Shown: positions 10,295 to 20,387, counted from the stretch's first letter. The stretch: 64,000 nt of DNA from an uncultured Acidobacteriota bacterium (GCA_937873515.1 CALMYB010000010.1:186001-250000), one strand, 5' to 3'. Made by a program: numbers and translations. The notes: generated by a model not told the origin, from the sequence alone.

Positions 10295-10519
10295 ATGGGG
10301 CGTCTCGGGAACATTTCGGGTAAGAATGCAGTCAAGGCATTTGAAAAAACGGGATGGCAACGTATTGGCCAGGTCGGAAGTCATGTTGTTCTCTCAAAGC
10401 CGAACATCCGAGTGAACTTGTCGGTACCCCAGCACAAGGAGCTTGCCGCCGGCACTTTGCGAGCTCTTATCCGCAATGCAGGCCTCAGCGTCGATGAATT
10501 CATCAAACTCACGAAATAA
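10295..10519 (+). CDS. hicA: HicA-type mRNA interferase toxin
   Basis: HicA toxins are small dsRBD-fold ribonucleases that cleave mRNA on induction. The 74-residue product shows the family pattern: SGKNAVKAFEKTGWQRIGQ, then the catalytic-histidine segment GSHVVLSKP, NLSVPQHKELAAGTLR and a final helix. The ATG at 10295 is 5 bases after the hicB stop. The 3' end overlaps the start of the next gene. The toxin looks intact. Confidence 0.88.
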   Translation: MGRLGNISGKNAVKAFEKTGWQRIGQVGSHVVLSKPNIRVNLSVPQHKELAAGTLRALIRNAGLSVDEFIKLTK

Positions 10520-10991
10520 CTCTACCCTTGTATCGAAGGAACCAAGAATCGGATTTCCCGGGAACTCGGCTCTCGGGGCTCGTGGAGAGGCGCTTGCGGC
10601 AGCGTACCTGGAATCTCAAGGCTATCGGATCGTGGTGACCAATTTTAAGGTGCCTGTCGGCCGAAATCGTGCTGGAGCGGCCGTCACCGGCGAGATCGAC
10701 ATCATCGCACTCGAAGGCCGAACGCTTTGCTTTGTCGAAGTGAAAACGCGTCGATCGGAAGATTTCGTTCCAGTTATCGCGGCCGTCGATAAGCAGAAGA
10801 TGCGGCAGATCACGCGGACAGCTCGCGTCTATCGCCGACTTTTCGCTGTCACGGACATGGCGATAAGGTACGACGTGGTCACGATCCTAGCACCAAGGCA
10901 CGCCGAGCCCGCGATCACGCTCACTAAGGCGTTTTGGAATGAAGCATCTCTAAAGAAGCGGGCGTGGACATCGGACAAATGGATGAACTAG
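10494..10991 (+). CDS. YraN family (UPF0102) endonuclease-like protein
   Basis: The product has the UPF0102 core: ARGEALAAAYLESQGYRIV, then the PD-(D/E)xK-like nuclease signature GEIDIIALEGRTLCFVEVKTR, followed by KMRQITRTARVYRR. Such proteins resemble Holliday-junction resolvases but their role is not established. I chose the ATG at 10494, which overlaps the end of hicA by 26 bases; the conserved region begins about 14 residues later, so the N-terminus is uncertain. The overlap suggests that hicA and this gene are cotranscribed. The core motif is intact (Glu, Asp, ExK). Confidence 0.85.
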   Translation: MNSSNSRNNSTLVSKEPRIGFPGNSALGARGEALAAAYLESQGYRIVVTNFKVPVGRNRAGAAVTGEIDIIALEGRTLCFVEVKTRRSEDFVPVIAAVDKQKMRQITRTARVYRRLFAVTDMAIRYDVVTILAPRHAEPAITLTKAFWNEASLKKRAWTSDKWMN

Positions 10992-11248
10992 CTCGACCAA
11001 AGCAATGCGAAGCGATCGCAAAGAACTGCACGATCGAACTTCGCCTCTCGAACAACGCCGAACTCACGTTGGAAATCTGGAGACGCGAAGGCGATACGAC
11101 AGGCTGGGAACTGATAAAGACGACGACGAGGTCACGGTATTTGGACAGGCCGATAAAGCCCGGCCAATATTACGAATATCGAACAAGAACGGTCGAAGGC
11201 GATGCATTCTCCGCGTTCTCGCCTTCGACCGTCGTTTATGGAAAGTAG
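10979..11248 (+). CDS. Small fibronectin-III-like protein
   Basis: The 89-residue product overlaps the yraN end by 13 bases. Its sequence (ELRLSNNAELTLEIWRRE, WELIKTTTRSRYLDRPIKPG, QYYEYRTRTVEGDAFSAFSP) has the strand pattern of a single FnIII domain, including the Trp-rich strand and the YEYRTRTV strand. No signal peptide is visible, so it is probably cytoplasmic or a stray domain. GTG at 10964 is an alternative start. The gene converges on the TonB receptor gene, leaving only 2 bases between the two stops. Confidence 0.6.
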   Translation: MDELARPKQCEAIAKNCTIELRLSNNAELTLEIWRREGDTTGWELIKTTTRSRYLDRPIKPGQYYEYRTRTVEGDAFSAFSPSTVVYGK

Positions 11249-11250
11249 CC

Positions 11251-13800
11251 TTATTTAAGCTCCCAGGAAGTACCGATCGTAAACGAACGTCCTCTTGCGG
11301 GTGCGAAGTTGAACTGTTCGCTATACGCTCGATTCATCAAATTCGAGACGCCAACGTTGATATTGAAGTTGAACCGCTCACGCCGGAAATAATATCCGCC
11401 CGATATATTATGCGTTACGAATCCCGGTTCGGGGCCGCCGTTGCCGCCCTGATTCACCGGAAGCAGGAATTGTGGAGAAAGCCGCTTCTGTTCAGCGACG
11501 ATCCTAGCCGCGTAATCGAAGAAGTAGTTTCGGCCAAAATTCTGCCAGCGTACGCCGATGTTGGTCCTGAATGGGCTGATTATGTCGAGCGGCACATCCT
11601 TCTGCGTGTCGTCACCGCGAAGATAGCTGAAATTCCCGTTCGGCGTCAGAAGCCCGAGCTTGACCTTGACCGGGATCTCGAACTCGGCCTCAAATCCTTG
11701 TATTCTCGCCCGGTCGACGTTCTGCGTCTGATAGACACGGACCGGAGCACGTCCTGGAGGTGAACTCACGATCTGGCAGTTGTCGGCGTCATAGATGGTT
11801 CCCGGCTGGACGATAAATATCGGACAGCCGCGACTGTCAAATGCGGCCGGCGTTGACATAAAGTTCTCGTAATTGTTTACGAAATATGTCGCAGATGCCG
11901 AAAAATGCTTATTCTTGAATCGAACCGTTGCATCAAAGTTTACGCCCGTTTCCGGCTTCAGCCTTGGATTGCCGACCACAAACCCGCCTATCGAACCCGA
12001 ATCAGTAAAGAATATCTCGAATATATTTGGCGTTCGGAAGGAACGTCCAACCCGAGCCGCAAGCGTGACCGCGTTCGTCAAATTATATACAGCACCAAAG
12101 TCGCCCGTGACCGCCGTTGTCGAAACATCCATTCCGCTTGCGAGGCCGTCAATGCCGAGGTCGTGTATCTGATCCGGACGGAGCTGCGGCAGATTGAACC
12201 CGGTCGTCGGTTGAGCTTTCGTACGGAAATTGTCGACGCGGATCCCGCCGGTAAGCTTTAGTCGTTTGGTAAGACGAAATTCGTCTTGGGCGAAAGCCGC
12301 AAAATTCGTTAGCGTCGCATCGGGCACGCTCTTTGAGTTATCGATCGACTGAACCGGCGATGTCGGGGTGAATGCATCGATGATCGTCCGAGAATCTTCG
12401 TTCGAGTCTCGGAAAAAGCTTGCTCCGGCCGTCAGCGTATTTCGACTGCCGATCTTCCAATCGGTTTGGAGGTCCGCTCCACTCGTCCGTGTGTCGATGA
12501 TCGTTTCGCTGAAGCGATACATACCGGGAAAATACGGCAACATCGGCGGCACCGTCAGCACATTCGTAAAATTTCGATCCTGCTTTTGATAGTAGCCGGA
12601 GATCGAAAGGCGCAAAAGATCCTTCGTGATCGACGCCGCATCGTACCGCAGATTCACCTTATCTCGATTCGAGAATGGAAAGTTTCCGGCGAAGGTGCCG
12701 ACAAGGCCCGCAGAGCCTATGTTCGCACCGCGTCGACGATCATACGTTGCCTTGATGGTGTTCAGGTCGTTTAGAAAGAAGCGGGTCGAAATGGCGGTAT
12801 TGCTGCCGTGCGATTGCGAGTTCAAAACCTCACCTTCGTCCGTGATACCGATGCCTTGCTCGCGAAGGTCCGCAAGGAATGATCCTTTGGGCTTTCCAGT
12901 GAAATAGTTTCCCGATCGCTCAAGTGATTGCGCAACGCGGAATGCGAAATACCGCGTCGATCCCGTAAGGCCAAGCGAACCTCGAAGCGTGTCCTCGTTC
13001 GAGCTATAGAATGTATCAACGCGTCCGCCGAACCGAAATCCGTTCTCACGTCGAGCGGGTGTATCGCTCGTAATGATATTGATGGTGCCCGCAAGCGCGT
13101 CGGTGCCGTAGAGGACCGAGCCGCTCCCTCGAACCACCTCGACCGATTCAATGTCCGCAGTATCAACCAAGCCGGTCTCTACACCGGATTGACCGGTCGA
13201 TGTTCGGCTATTGTTAAGCCGTTCGCCGTCAACAAGAATGAGAACGCGGTTGCTGTCGAGCCCACGAATTCGCGGACGGACTTGGAACGCACCTTCGTTC
13301 ACCGTCGAAGTGCCGGGCAGCGTGCGAAAGATATCACCGATGGTGTTGATGCCCTGCTCCTCGATCTCTCTGCGTCCGACCACTGAGACGGGCACCGCGG
13401 TCTCTTCGGCAGTGACCTGCGTGCGTGTTGCGGTCACTGTTACAGTTTCACTCACGCCGCCTACTTCAAGCCGGAAGGACTCGGCGGTGTTCGAGCCGGT
13501 TGACAGCGAAACCTCGCGGGTCGCGGATGCAAAGCCATTGGCCTCAACGCTTATTCGATAGGTCCCGGACTTCGGGACCGCAAAGCGTACCGTTCCGGTC
13601 TGATCTGTCATTGCTGAATTTACGGTCAGGCCGCCGACGGCAAGTTCTACCTTCGCACCTGCGACGGCAACATCATTGGCGTCTTTCACGGCAACCTCAA
13701 CACCGGAAGGCGACTGTCCGGCGGCTGAAAGAACCGCCGCCAACATCAACAGCGCACACAGATAAAGAGCTCGAAATTTTTCACTAAATAAAGATCGCAT
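11251..13800 (-). CDS. TonB-dependent outer-membrane receptor, probably for heme or another iron source
   Basis: The 849-residue product has a signal peptide, then an N-terminal carboxypeptidase-regulatory-like beta-sandwich (about 30-115: VAVAGAKVELAVGG, SGTYRISVEANGFASATREV). A plug domain follows (about 130-240: VSETVTVTATRTQ as TonB box region, IRGLDSNRVLILVDGERLNN, VEVVRGSGSVLYGTDALAGTINI) and a 22-strand-type barrel ends with a terminal aromatic-free LK. It lies 43 bases downstream of a heme oxygenase gene in the same direction behind a Fur-like palindrome, which makes heme uptake the best guess. The substrate is inference; the receptor class is secure. Confidence 0.9.
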   Translation of the reverse strand: MRSLFSEKFRALYLCALLMLAAVLSAAGQSPSGVEVAVKDANDVAVAGAKVELAVGGLTVNSAMTDQTGTVRFAVPKSGTYRISVEANGFASATREVSLSTGSNTAESFRLEVGGVSETVTVTATRTQVTAEETAVPVSVVGRREIEEQGINTIGDIFRTLPGTSTVNEGAFQVRPRIRGLDSNRVLILVDGERLNNSRTSTGQSGVETGLVDTADIESVEVVRGSGSVLYGTDALAGTINIITSDTPARRENGFRFGGRVDTFYSSNEDTLRGSLGLTGSTRYFAFRVAQSLERSGNYFTGKPKGSFLADLREQGIGITDEGEVLNSQSHGSNTAISTRFFLNDLNTIKATYDRRRGANIGSAGLVGTFAGNFPFSNRDKVNLRYDAASITKDLLRLSISGYYQKQDRNFTNVLTVPPMLPYFPGMYRFSETIIDTRTSGADLQTDWKIGSRNTLTAGASFFRDSNEDSRTIIDAFTPTSPVQSIDNSKSVPDATLTNFAAFAQDEFRLTKRLKLTGGIRVDNFRTKAQPTTGFNLPQLRPDQIHDLGIDGLASGMDVSTTAVTGDFGAVYNLTNAVTLAARVGRSFRTPNIFEIFFTDSGSIGGFVVGNPRLKPETGVNFDATVRFKNKHFSASATYFVNNYENFMSTPAAFDSRGCPIFIVQPGTIYDADNCQIVSSPPGRAPVRVYQTQNVDRARIQGFEAEFEIPVKVKLGLLTPNGNFSYLRGDDTQKDVPLDIISPFRTNIGVRWQNFGRNYFFDYAARIVAEQKRLSPQFLLPVNQGGNGGPEPGFVTHNISGGYYFRRERFNFNINVGVSNLMNRAYSEQFNFAPARGRSFTIGTSWELK

Positions 13801-13843
13801 ACTAAGTATTATTATTTGCGAACTGACATGTTCGCTTTTAGGT

Positions 13844-14422
13844 TCATGAAATGACGGCGGCAGCGTTGGCCTTCCTGCCGACCCAGTTCGTAATGCTTGA
13901 AAAGGTGGCCTTCGCCGCTTCTACGATCTCGTCATCGGCGTCGGCGACTTCAGCGAATCTCGTCAAGCTTTCTCCAAAGGCTCTCCACATCGGCCCGGTC
14001 GCTTGCCCGTAGCCGAAATAGAAGGCCCCTCCGTTCTCAGGCGTGAGGCCGAGATGCTGCTTCAAATGTCGCGAGATGACCTGGCCGCCAAGAGTTGAGC
14101 CCTCGATAACGTAAAGACTTCCGAACGCTTTCGCAGCAGATGAAATGTCCGGGAGTTCAAGTCCATCGTCTTCGTTCTTGAGCCCGAGTATTTTTGCATC
14201 GGCTTCAAGAAGCGGAAGCTTTGCGCGCTCAGAATAGTCAAAGCCAGCACTCTTTAATACTTCCAACGGAAGTTTTGGCTCGTAAGCAACATAAAAACTC
14301 CAAAACTTCGATACGAGCCGTCGATAGTCGGTAATATCGAACATCTAATTCATAACATCGACCGCAGCCTCGACCTCTTCGTGCTGCAATCGTGTCTCTT
14401 CCTTTAATCTTTGAAGGATCAT
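13844..14422 (-). pseudogene. Biliverdin-producing heme oxygenase, frame interrupted by one TAG codon
   Basis: Heme oxygenase opens heme to biliverdin, CO and iron. The 166 codons from the ATG at 14344 carry the distal-helix signature GSLYVIEGSTLGGQVISRHL and match the rest of the family, but lack the N-terminal helix. That helix is encoded immediately upstream in the same frame (start ATG at 14422): LKEETRLQHEEVEAAVDVM, whose His14 is at the place of the heme-ligating histidine. A single TAG at 14345-14347 separates the two parts. The protein from 14344 alone would have no proximal histidine. TAG is an ordinary stop elsewhere in this window (zwf, atpD), so this is a nonsense mutation or a base-call error. 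Confidence 0.8.
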
Positions 14423-14435
14423 ATTTTATTGCAAA

Positions 14436-14450
14436 TGAAAATCGTTTTCA
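14436..14450. promoter_or_regulatory. Fur-like operator upstream of heme oxygenase
   Basis: The sequence TGAAAATCGTTTTCA is a perfect 6-3-6 palindrome, AT-rich and flanked by AT-rich DNA (TTGCAAA on one side, ATAA on the other). It resembles half-sites of the Fur box. It lies 14 bases upstream of the ATG at 14422 of the heme oxygenase frame, where bound Fur would block transcription. The iron/heme gene content downstream supports the reading; binding itself is inference. Confidence 0.55.
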
Positions 14451-14549
14451 ATAAGCTAATCTACGCCCTTAGCTTTCCTTTGTCAAATCGGCCGTGATCC
14501 ACGCCCTCGCGTAAGTCAGCAGCGGCGCGGAATTTGTCGATCGGTAACG

Positions 14550-14587
14550 AAAAAAGGGCCCATTCCGACCGAGCGGCAAGGGCCCTT
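14550..14587 (-). terminator. Intrinsic terminator of the atpD-atpC unit
   Basis: The minus strand reads an 8-bp perfect stem AAGGGCCC / GGGCCCTT with an 18-base loop, then TTTTTTCG. It lies 25 bases after the atpC stop codon. Confidence 0.8.
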
Positions 14588-14612
14588 CAAAAACGAATCG
14601 GGCTAGAACAGG

Positions 14613-15017
14613 CTACTTCGCGCCGCCCGCCAACGTAATTCTTGCATTCGCGGCATCCAACTTCTGTTGAAGCGGAGCATTCTCCTCGATAGGTGAGGTC
14701 GCGGCAGCGGCAAGTGCCTTTTCTGCGGCTTCGCGTTCGCTGCGGGCCGCATCGACGTCAACTTCATCGAACGTCTCGGCGGAATCCGCAAGCACGGAAA
14801 CCTTGTTGGCACTCACCTCGACGAATCCGCCGGTAACCGCCATCTTCTCTGCTCCGCCCTTCTGCGAATAGCTCAAGATGCCCGGTTTGAGTGCAGAAAC
14901 AAGCGGTGCGTGATTCGGAAAGATCCCCGCTTCCCCGCTCGCAGTCGGCACCGTCACCGATTCGACCTCGTCATCAAAAACCTTCTTTTCAGGTGTTACG
15001 ATCTCTAGTTTTAGCAT
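14613..15017 (-). CDS. atpC: F1Fo ATP synthase epsilon subunit
   Basis: AtpC is part of the central stalk of ATP synthase. The product opens with the family's LKLEIVTPEKKVFDDEVESV and contains the beta-sandwich segments PTASGEAGIFPNHAPLVSAL and GGFVEVSANKVSVLADSAE; a helical hairpin follows (about 90-130). The ATG at 15017 gives the usual N-terminus; an in-frame ATG at 15044 would add nine residues that overlap the flanking repeat-like DNA. It is normally directly behind atpD, but here a 446-bp cassette with its own gene lies between them. The length (134 residues) is normal. Confidence 0.93.
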   Translation of the reverse strand: MLKLEIVTPEKKVFDDEVESVTVPTASGEAGIFPNHAPLVSALKPGILSYSQKGGAEKMAVTGGFVEVSANKVSVLADSAETFDEVDVDAARSEREAAEKALAAAATSPIEENAPLQQKLDAANARITLAGGAK

Positions 15018-15038
15018 AAATGCAAGTAAATAGTAAAA

Positions 15039-15484
15039 AGTCAAAAGGCAAAGTCAGAGGCTATTTCGACTTGGCCGTGAGTATCGTCTTTGCAACGATC
15101 TTTGTGATAACGACCGCCTCATCTCTCAATTCCTCGATACCGGTTCGAATGTCATTTCTCAATGTTTCGGTAGCCAAAACCAGCCGAAGCCAATAGTTTG
15201 ATTCCCGAGCTTCCTTTAGGGCGATCGCATTCTTATGAATAAAATCCGCAGTGCTCTGACCGGCCCGAGCCTCTTCCAAATTCGCTCCGACCGAGGTTCC
15301 CGACCGAAGGAGTTGAGAAATGACGTTCCGACTGACGTCTGTGTTCGTCTCAAGGTACTTGCAAAGCTTAACGCTCCGAACAGCAAACTCGAAAGCTCGG
15401 TCGCGAATATCGACCAGTTTCTTCTGCTCACCATCAGCCATAAAAAAGCTTCTGGCCTTGCCTTTTTACCTTTGCCTTTTGACT
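15039..15484. mobile_element. Putative cassette bounded by 15-bp perfect inverted repeats, carrying a four-helix-bundle gene
   Basis: AGTCAAAAGGCAAAG at 15039-15053 is repeated as its exact reverse complement at 15470-15484. The two copies bracket a single gene (15061-15441) and little else. The right end stops 4 bases before the atpD stop codon and the left end lies 21 bases before the atpC start, so removal of the segment would restore an ordinary atpD-atpC junction. Related imperfect units (GGTAAAAAGGCAAGG) sit just inside the right end. No transposase is encoded; how it moves, if it does, is unknown. Confidence 0.5.
15061..15441 (-). CDS. Four-helix bundle protein (S23 / TIGR02436 family)
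   Basis: The 126-residue product shows the family pattern: VDIRDRAFEFAVRSVKLCKY, then VISQLLRSGTSVGANLEEAR, FIHKNAIALKEARESNYWLR and a last amphipathic helix. Members were first seen inside intervening sequences of 23S rRNA genes and are widespread as solitary genes in many phyla; their molecular role is not known. Here it is inserted between atpD and atpC, in the same direction, so it would be cotranscribed with the ATP synthase genes. It is enclosed by a perfect inverted repeat, as described for the cassette at 15039-15484. Confidence 0.9.
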   Translation of the reverse strand: MADGEQKKLVDIRDRAFEFAVRSVKLCKYLETNTDVSRNVISQLLRSGTSVGANLEEARAGQSTADFIHKNAIALKEARESNYWLRLVLATETLRNDIRTGIEELRDEAVVITKIVAKTILTAKSK

Positions 15485-15488
15485 TCGG

Positions 15489-17066
<1,578 letters not shown>

Positions 17067-17227
17067 CTAGCCCCTCGTGGCAAAGACCGGCATCCAAATT
17101 ATTGGTCTCAAAAGTAGTTGATCGAAAGCCTTTTGGCCAAACAGGCGATTGACGTCAAGCGGAGTTTCTAGTAGCCTGAAAGCAACACCCATGGCCGCTG
17201 CAAGATAGGCCTCAAGACAGACCAAAT

Positions 17228-18190
17228 TTGACTGACACACGCAAACTCGAACTCCCGGCACAAGGACTCAACACCCTATTTGGCGTCCAAGACCAGAACA
17301 TCAAGTTTCTTGAATCGCTGCTCGACGTTCGTATCGGCGTTCGCGGCAATGAACTCCTGATCGACGGCGAACCGAACGACATTGCAACCGTCGACCAGAT
17401 ATTGAGCGATTTCGGCGATATCTTCAGCGATGGTGCGGCATTTAGCGACAAGGAGCTAAGAGATGCTTTCAAGCAGATCGCTGAGGATCGGGCATACAGC
17501 CTGAAAGATCATTTCCAGAAGGCACGATTCAATCCATCAGGCAAGAAGACGGTCGCTCCCAAAACCGCAAATCAGCGTAAATACCTGGAAGCCATTGCAA
17601 AGAACGATCTCGTCTTCGGTATCGGCGTCGCGGGCACGGGCAAGAGCTTTTTGGCGGTCGCAATGGCAGTCGATGCCCTGTTCAAAAAGCAGGTTAGCCG
17701 CATCATCCTAACTCGTCCTGCGGTCGAGGCGGGCGAACGCCTCGGTTTCCTCCCCGGCGACCTTCAGGACAAGGTCGATCCATACTTGCGGCCGCTCTAC
17801 GACGCGCTTTTTGACCTGGTCGATGCGGAAAAGGTCACGAAAATGCTCGAAAAGCGCATCATCGAGATCGCACCGCTCGCCTTTATGCGCGGACGTACGC
17901 TCTCTGACGCTTTCATCATCCTTGACGAAGCCCAAAACACGACCAACGAACAGATGAAGATGTTCCTAACGCGTATCGGATTCGGTTCGAAAGCTGTCGT
18001 TACCGGCGACATCACGCAGATCGATCTGCCGCGTGGACAAAAAAGCGGCCTGAAGGAGGCTCAACGCGTCCTCGATGACATCGACATGATCGAGTTTGTC
18101 TATTTCTCGGAAAAGGACGTGGTCCGCCACAAACTTGTCCAGCTGATCGTCAAAGCATACGAAGAACACTCCGCGGATCCCGCAGAATGA
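17228..18190 (+). CDS. phoH: PhoH family ATPase
   Basis: PhoH-like proteins are P-loop ATPases related to superfamily I helicases, linked to RNA metabolism and often encoded beside ybeY. The product has an N-terminal KH-like region ([19 protein letters not shown]), then Walker A GVAGTGKS (133-140), the [20 protein letters not shown] segment and Walker [12 protein letters not shown]. It begins with TTG at 17228; no ATG or GTG lies before the conserved region, and no strong ribosome site is visible. The next gene overlaps its stop by 4 bases. ybeY follows about 1.5 kb on, beyond a toxin-antitoxin pair. Confidence 0.92.
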   Translation: MTDTRKLELPAQGLNTLFGVQDQNIKFLESLLDVRIGVRGNELLIDGEPNDIATVDQILSDFGDIFSDGAAFSDKELRDAFKQIAEDRAYSLKDHFQKARFNPSGKKTVAPKTANQRKYLEAIAKNDLVFGIGVAGTGKSFLAVAMAVDALFKKQVSRIILTRPAVEAGERLGFLPGDLQDKVDPYLRPLYDALFDLVDAEKVTKMLEKRIIEIAPLAFMRGRTLSDAFIILDEAQNTTNEQMKMFLTRIGFGSKAVVTGDITQIDLPRGQKSGLKEAQRVLDDIDMIEFVYFSEKDVVRHKLVQLIVKAYEEHSADPAE

Positions 18191-18699
18191 AGGTAACCTT
18201 TCGTCCATCGCGTGAAGAGCAGATCGAGTTCCTCTTGGAGCGCCAGAAGCAACGTCAATCGAAAGCCACGAACTATATCCTTTGGTTGTTCCTAATATTT
18301 AACATATGGATAGTACCAGGGATCTTAATCTACTGGGAGTGCGTTTGGACCGGTTTGGCGGCGTTCGCATTGAATCTTGTCCTTGTGCTCTTCGTTTGGT
18401 CGTTGCAACAAAAAGGCTCCGTTCGTAAACACTTCGAGAACGCGTGGCCCGAGCTGGAGAAATTCGATTGCGAGATCGAGATAAACGAACTGGGTCTTTC
18501 GTGCGAACACGCAGGAAACAAGAGCTTCTATCCATGGAGAAACATCGAGGCAATAGGTTCGATGCTGGGGCAGATATTTTTCGATGCCGGCCCGGCAACC
18601 GTCCTTCTTTCGAAGCGGGCATTCGTCGATAAGCAGGCCGAAATGGATTTCTTCGAGCAAGCTCAAAAATACCAACGGGCAACGCAGGCCGAGCGCTAA
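18187..18699 (+). CDS. YcxB-like membrane protein
   Basis: The 170-residue product begins with a charged segment, has two adjacent membrane helices (about residues 28-70: [20 protein letters not shown] and [17 protein letters not shown]) and ends in a cytoplasmic beta-rich domain with [26 protein letters not shown] and [16 protein letters not shown]. This layout matches the YcxB-like family, whose function is unknown. The start overlaps the phoH stop (ATGA), so the two are translationally coupled. Confidence 0.75.
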   Translation: MKVTFRPSREEQIEFLLERQKQRQSKATNYILWLFLIFNIWIVPGILIYWECVWTGLAAFALNLVLVLFVWSLQQKGSVRKHFENAWPELEKFDCEIEINELGLSCEHAGNKSFYPWRNIEAIGSMLGQIFFDAGPATVLLSKRAFVDKQAEMDFFEQAQKYQRATQAER

Positions 18700-18851
18700 T
18701 TTTTACATTCGTGCATCCGTAGCTTCTTCTTCTGCTACTTTGTTAACTGGACGGTTGGACAGCTCATTCCAGTTCACATTTACAGTTGAGCAATGAAAAA
18801 TCTTTAACCGAAGTAAGGGCGGTTATGCTAAGGTAAGGAATGAGGACGGCA

Positions 18852-19100
18852 ATGGCAATCGAAGCAAAAATAACAAGTAAAGGACAGATAACCGTTCCGT
18901 TGGAAGTACGCAAAGAATTAGGCGTGAAACCGGGCGACAAGATCCGCTTTGAGAGAAACAGCGACCGCGAGATCACTGTACTCCCGGTGCGAAAGGAGAG
19001 CCTTTTCGAAAAGTATCGCGGTATCGAGCGAACCGGTGTTGGGGCGACTAAGCGTGAGATCCTAACAGAAATACGCCGAATGCGCGACGGTGAAGACTGA
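18852..19100 (+). CDS. AbrB/MazE-type antitoxin
   Basis: The product opens with the swapped-hairpin AbrB DNA-binding motif AKITSKGQITVPLEVRKELG and KPGDKIRFERN, followed by a C-terminal tail (ESLFEKYRGIERTGVGATKR) that would wrap the toxin. I chose the ATG at 18852 because GAGGA lies 6 bases upstream; ATG at 18840 is an alternative. A PIN-domain toxin gene starts 5 bases after its stop, which makes this the antitoxin and autorepressor of a VapBC-like pair. It lies between the phoH-YcxB pair and ybeY. Confidence 0.87.
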   Translation: MAIEAKITSKGQITVPLEVRKELGVKPGDKIRFERNSDREITVLPVRKESLFEKYRGIERTGVGATKREILTEIRRMRDGED

Positions 19101-19105
19101 TACCT

Positions 19106-19528
19106 GTGATAACCGCGATCGACACGAACATATTGGTTTCTCTCTGGAAAGGCGAGGATAAAACATCCGCACTTGCCGCAGCCGCTTTAGACTCGGCAAA
19201 GGCGGACGGTGGCCTCGTGATCTGTGGTGCCGTATTTGCGGAATTATTGGCGTATCCCAAACGGACCGAATCCTTTATATACGAGTTTTGTTCCGATACC
19301 GGAATTGCCTTTGATTGGAGAATGGATAGCTCTATCTGGGTTGCCGCCGGGAGATCATTTCAGGCCTATACAATACGCAGAAAGAAACAACAAACGGACA
19401 CGCCAAGACGTATTCTCACCGACTTTATCATCGGCGCTCACGCCGCCGAGAACGGCTACCGTCTTTTAACGTTCGACGAACGCATTTTCAAAACGGCGTT
19501 TCCTAAACTAAAACTATTAAATGGCTGA
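19106..19528 (+). CDS. PIN-domain toxin (VapC-like)
   Basis: PIN toxins are metal-dependent RNases. The product has the expected acidic residues: Asp6 in TAIDTNILVSLWKGE, Glu near residue 47 in VFAELLAYP, Asp near 103-105 in ILTDFIIGAHAAENG and the C-terminal LTFDERIFKTAFP. The start is GTG at 19106, 5 bases after the antitoxin stop. The frame is intact at 140 residues. Together with the AbrB-type gene it forms a type II toxin-antitoxin module embedded in the phoH-ybeY neighbourhood. Confidence 0.87.
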   Translation: MITAIDTNILVSLWKGEDKTSALAAAALDSAKADGGLVICGAVFAELLAYPKRTESFIYEFCSDTGIAFDWRMDSSIWVAAGRSFQAYTIRRKKQQTDTPRRILTDFIIGAHAAENGYRLLTFDERIFKTAFPKLKLLNG

Positions 19529-19653
19529 GCAACCTTGGGGCTACGAAAGGTTGGAGTTAACGCTTTTCTTCTTTGCTTTTCGTATGTAATTGAAAGGTCT
19601 AGGACATTGGACCTCTCTTCACATTTGCCCAATGAACAATTTACAATCCTCTT

Positions 19654-20079
19654 GTGAACCAAGTCATCAATCTCCAACGCAAGATCAAGTTTGACCTCGA
19701 TGCGGTCCGTGAATTCACGGCCTCTCTCCCCGAGAAGATCGACGAAACCGTTGGAAGATCATTCTCCATCGCGTTCATCAATGATGCGAGGATGAAGCAG
19801 CTAAATTCGACGTTTCGCGGCAAGGATTGGACGACGGATGTGCTCTCCTTCCCGTTCGAAGCCCAGCCTTTCGAGCCGGGATCAAAGAACCTCGGCGACA
19901 TCGTCATTTCTGCTGAGCAAGCTCAAAAGCAGGCTACGGAAAATGGCCTTTCGCTCGAAGGCGAGATCAAGCAGCTCATCCTCCACGGCGTCCTGCATCT
20001 TTGCGGCTATGATCACGAAACTGACAGCGGCGAGATGAACGCCCGCGAACTCGAACTCCGCGACAAACTTGGCATTTAA
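19654..20079 (+). CDS. ybeY: Endoribonuclease YbeY (rRNA maturation)
   Basis: YbeY is a zinc endoribonuclease needed for 16S rRNA 3'-end processing and ribosome quality control. The zinc site HGVLHLCGYDH (His111, His115, His121) is intact, as are the family segments FINDARMKQLNSTFRGKDWT and TDVLSFPFEAQP. The start is GTG at 19654. Its usual partners phoH and a CorC-type gene flank it at a distance, separated here by a toxin-antitoxin pair and by zwf. Confidence 0.95.
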   Translation: MNQVINLQRKIKFDLDAVREFTASLPEKIDETVGRSFSIAFINDARMKQLNSTFRGKDWTTDVLSFPFEAQPFEPGSKNLGDIVISAEQAQKQATENGLSLEGEIKQLILHGVLHLCGYDHETDSGEMNARELELRDKLGI

Positions 20080-20300
20080 AGCGGCGCTAGCTAAGCCGCA
20101 GCGAGAGCGTTACTCCAAGTTCCGACCATTCCAGAACGCAAACCCGCTCGCCTTGCGTTCGCGTTACAATTCACATTCTGTGCAAATCGTGCATTTCGTG
20201 CACTTTGATACATTTTGTGCGGAATGTGCTTCAAAATGGATGCGTCAGTTCGCTATGATAACAAGACGGTCGAGCCGGCCGTTCGGTCTTTGAAAAAATG

Positions 20301-20321
20301 TGAATGGTGAATGGTGAATGG
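20301..20321. repeat. Short tandem repeat, TGAATGG x 3
   Basis: Three exact copies of TGAATGG lie just upstream of a REP-like palindromic copy. The stretch 20080-20455 between ybeY and zwf has no gene that I can support; it contains only these repeats. Confidence 0.8.
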
Positions 20322-20328
20322 CGGAGCG

Positions 20329-20387
20329 AAGCTCCCCTCCTTATGAAGGAGGGGTGACAGCCGCCTCGGCTGGCGGGGTGGTTCTCT
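20329..20387 (+). repeat. Solo copy of the 59-bp REP-like hairpin element
   Basis: The copy begins AAGCTCCCCTCCTTATGAAG and ends GGGGTGGTTCTCT. It contains two hairpins (CCCCTCCTTATGAAGGAGGGG and a GCCG..CGGC stem). It matches the 59-bp units at 53071-53129 and 53617-53675 that bracket the DUF559 gene, but has no gene of its own. It lies 69 bases upstream of zwf. Confidence 0.85.

Noticed and set aside
14345-14347. Reading TAG as a sense codon by a changed genetic code
   Set aside because: TAG ends zwf and atpD at the normal positions of their families, so the code is standard here.
20301-20321. Tandem TGAATGG units as a CRISPR-like array
   Set aside because: The units are adjacent with no spacers and only three in number.
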